Below, in pieces: positions 62,498 through 64,000 of a stretch of DNA of 64,000 nt. The stretch's first letter is position 1, and every line of letters begins with the position of its first letter. The position numbers and the translations under genes were made by a program. The stretch is from Funiculus sociatus GB2-C1 (lineage in GTDB: Bacteria; Cyanobacteriota; Cyanobacteriia; Cyanobacteriales; FACHB-T130), in the NCBI RefSeq assembly GCF_039962115.1, contig NZ_JAMPKJ010000023.1:1-64000 (forward strand). Direction: 5' to 3'. The notes beneath the pieces were generated by a model. That model was not told the origin of the DNA, ran no database searches, and worked only from the letters and a program-made list of their open reading frames with translations.

Positions 62498-63355
62498 ATG
62501 GCTGTATCCGCTCCTCCTCAACGCGATCGCATTCGCAAAAACCCATTTCACCAGCTCAGCAAAGTTTCTTGGCCTTGGCGAATAACATTAGGTTATCTCA
62601 CCATAATGTTATTCTTGCCTGTGGCGGCACTGATGCTGAAAGCAACAACAGTAGGAGCAATTGATTTTTGGAAAATTGCCACCACTCCAGTTGCACTTGC
62701 CACCTACGATGTCACCTTCATTACAGCATTCATTGCTGCATTGATAAATGGTGTTTTTGGCGTTTTAATTGCTTGGATTTTAGTTAGGTACGATTTCCCA
62801 TTCAAGCGCGTAATTGATGCTGCCATTGATCTGCCTTTTGCTTTGCCTACTTCAGTAGCAGGTTTAACCTTAGCAACCGTTTACAGCGATAACGGCTGGC
62901 TTGGTTCTCTGCTGGCACCTTTAGGAATTAAAGTAGCATTTACTCGTTTGGGCGTGGGAGTAGCGATGCTATTTATTTCCTTGCCTTTCGTAGTGCGAAC
63001 TTTGCAGCCTGTGTTGCAGGAAATGGAAAAAGAAATCGAAGAAGCAGCTTGGTCTTTAGGTGCATCTAAATGGCAGACATTTTGGCGCGTTGTTTTGCCA
63101 CCTTTATTACCAGCAATTTTGACAGGCGTGGCACTAGGATTTTCCCGCGCTGTTGGCGAATACGGTTCGATTGTAATTGTAGCTGCCAACGTTCCATTTA
63201 AGGACTTAATTTCATCAGTGCTAATTATTCAGAGATTAGAGCAGTATGACTATGCTGGAGCTACTGTGATTGGCACCGTCCTGTTAGGAATTTCCCTGTT
63301 GGTACTTGTAGCAATTAACCTTTTACAAGCTTGGGGACGACGTTATGAACTCTAA
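62498..63355 (+). CDS. cysT: Sulfate ABC transporter permease CysT
   Basis: The 285-residue permease has six membrane helices (about 27-49, 66-90, 104-125, 138-158, 205-225 and 252-275) and the EAA loop [28 protein letters not shown], which docks the CysA ATPase. The start ATG gives [20 protein letters not shown]. The stop overlaps cysW by 11 bp (ATGAACTCTAA), so translation is coupled. CysT and CysW form the heteromeric channel for sulfate. Confidence 0.95.
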   Translation: MAVSAPPQRDRIRKNPFHQLSKVSWPWRITLGYLTIMLFLPVAALMLKATTVGAIDFWKIATTPVALATYDVTFITAFIAALINGVFGVLIAWILVRYDFPFKRVIDAAIDLPFALPTSVAGLTLATVYSDNGWLGSLLAPLGIKVAFTRLGVGVAMLFISLPFVVRTLQPVLQEMEKEIEEAAWSLGASKWQTFWRVVLPPLLPAILTGVALGFSRAVGEYGSIVIVAANVPFKDLISSVLIIQRLEQYDYAGATVIGTVLLGISLLVLVAINLLQAWGRRYEL

Positions 63356-64000
63356 TTTAGCAGGAAAGTCTTTTAATCCAGGTTCAGGGGATGCCCAATT
63401 ATCTTCACCAAAAAAGGAGCAAGGCTGGGTAAAGTTCGCTTTGATTGGTTTAGCGATCGCTTACTTAGCTTTAATCTTATTCATCCCCGCTTTCAACGTC
63501 TTTATACAAGCATTTAGAGAAGGAATCGCGCCCTTCTTCCACAACCTAGCAGAACCTGGTTTTCTCCATGCCGTAAAGCTCACAGTTTTGATTGCCCTAA
63601 TTGTCGTGCCGATTAATACAGTTTTTGGGCTGTGTGCAGCTTGGGCGATCGCACGACATCAATTTCGGGGACGAGCCTTTGTCATTAGCCTTTTAGATAT
63701 ACCTTTCGCAGTCTCCCCTGTCGTCGCAGGTTTAATGATTGTCCTCCTCTACGGGCGAAATGGCTGGTTTGGGCCAATGTTAGGAGCAGCAAACATTAAA
63801 ATTATTTTTGCTATGCCCGCAATGGTGCTGGCAAGTGCATTTATCACTATGCCATTTGTCGCCCGCGAAGTAATTCCCGTATTAGAAGAAGCAGGTTCCG
63901 ATCAGGAAGAAGCTGCTAAAACTTTGGGTGCCAGTGACTGGCAAATATTCTGGCGCGTCACCCTACCTAATATTCGCTGGGGTTTACTCTACGGCGTCAT
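63345..64000 (+). CDS. cysW: Sulfate ABC transporter permease CysW, partial (window ends)
   Basis: The frame starts at ATG 63345, inside the end of cysT, and runs open to the window edge (about 218 codons seen). It reads [15 protein letters not shown] and then membrane helices ([23 protein letters not shown], and more). [25 protein letters not shown] and the EAA loop [21 protein letters not shown] are diagnostic for CysW. The missing end is expected to be about 60-70 residues, followed by cysA. Confidence 0.94.
   Translation, partial: MNSNLAGKSFNPGSGDAQLSSPKKEQGWVKFALIGLAIAYLALILFIPAFNVFIQAFREGIAPFFHNLAEPGFLHAVKLTVLIALIVVPINTVFGLCAAWAIARHQFRGRAFVISLLDIPFAVSPVVAGLMIVLLYGRNGWFGPMLGAANIKIIFAMPAMVLASAFITMPFVAREVIPVLEEAGSDQEEAAKTLGASDWQIFWRVTLPNIRWGLLYGV

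Overview
The window is from a cyanobacterium, most likely a filamentous one. The HIP1 octamer GCGATCGC is scattered through genes and intergenic DNA. The gene set includes allophycocyanin apcD, the fused arginine dihydrolase AgrE, the thioredoxin reductase-thioredoxin fusion NTRC, a CAAD/CURT1-like thylakoid protein, a DUF6439 protein and an RNase P RNA carrying STRR heptamers. Several intergenic spacers hold further heptameric STRR repeats of the kind common in filamentous cyanobacteria. The species cannot be fixed from the sequence alone.

Layout. 0-5 kb is an accessory, defence-like end: a frameshifted small gene, a BrnT-type toxin with its antitoxin, and a 1258-residue HTH-NACHT-HEAT protein whose eleven 34-residue repeats are almost identical. 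A relic of the same protein's C-terminal tail lies beyond the toxin pair. 5-16.6 kb is mostly housekeeping: SGNH lipoprotein, AgrE, a DUF2887 nuclease-like protein, a secreted repeat protein, an AmiC-like amidase, a flavin split-barrel protein, pyrG, a small internally duplicated protein and a ROK kinase. 16.9-23.5 kb is one giant two-partner-secretion exoprotein. 23.7-28 kb has an ADP-ribosylglycohydrolase-like protein, an oligopeptide-type permease and NTRC. 28-36 kb is a coherent cluster: methyltransferase, type IV pilin, TPR/GT41 O-GlcNAc-transferase-like enzyme, a double methyltransferase and a TPR-FkbM methyltransferase, plausibly a surface or pilin modification locus. 36-43 kb contains apcD, rlmD, an anti-sigma kinase, asnS and two candidate small RNAs, one preceded by a perfect CRP/SYCRP1 consensus site. 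43-50.6 kb has a decayed restriction-like gene, a RibD_C reductase, a histidine kinase, a Gfo/Idh/MocA oxidoreductase carrying an in-frame repeat insertion, rnc, rnpB and a tandem QueD/PTPS fusion. 50.8-56.8 kb has a TPR protein, a CAAD protein, two pentapeptide-repeat paralogues and ilvD. 57-60.6 kb is a CYP120-like cytochrome P450 destroyed by a deletion derivative of an IS630 element and by a von Willebrand factor A gene. A threonine tRNA follows, and the window ends inside the sulfate transporter operon sbpA-cysT-cysW.

Genes that act together: BrnT with its RHH partner; the pilin with the neighbouring glycosyl- and methyltransferases (inferred from position only); rnc and rnpB, both RNA-processing and adjacent on the same strand; and SbpA, CysT and CysW, which form one ABC sulfate importer. 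The most rewarding items to follow are the CRP-preceded small RNA near 37.7 kb, the structured RNA near 40.0 kb, the pilin/GT41/FkbM cluster, the homogenised NACHT-HEAT repeats with the tail relic, and the nested wreck of the P450 gene.
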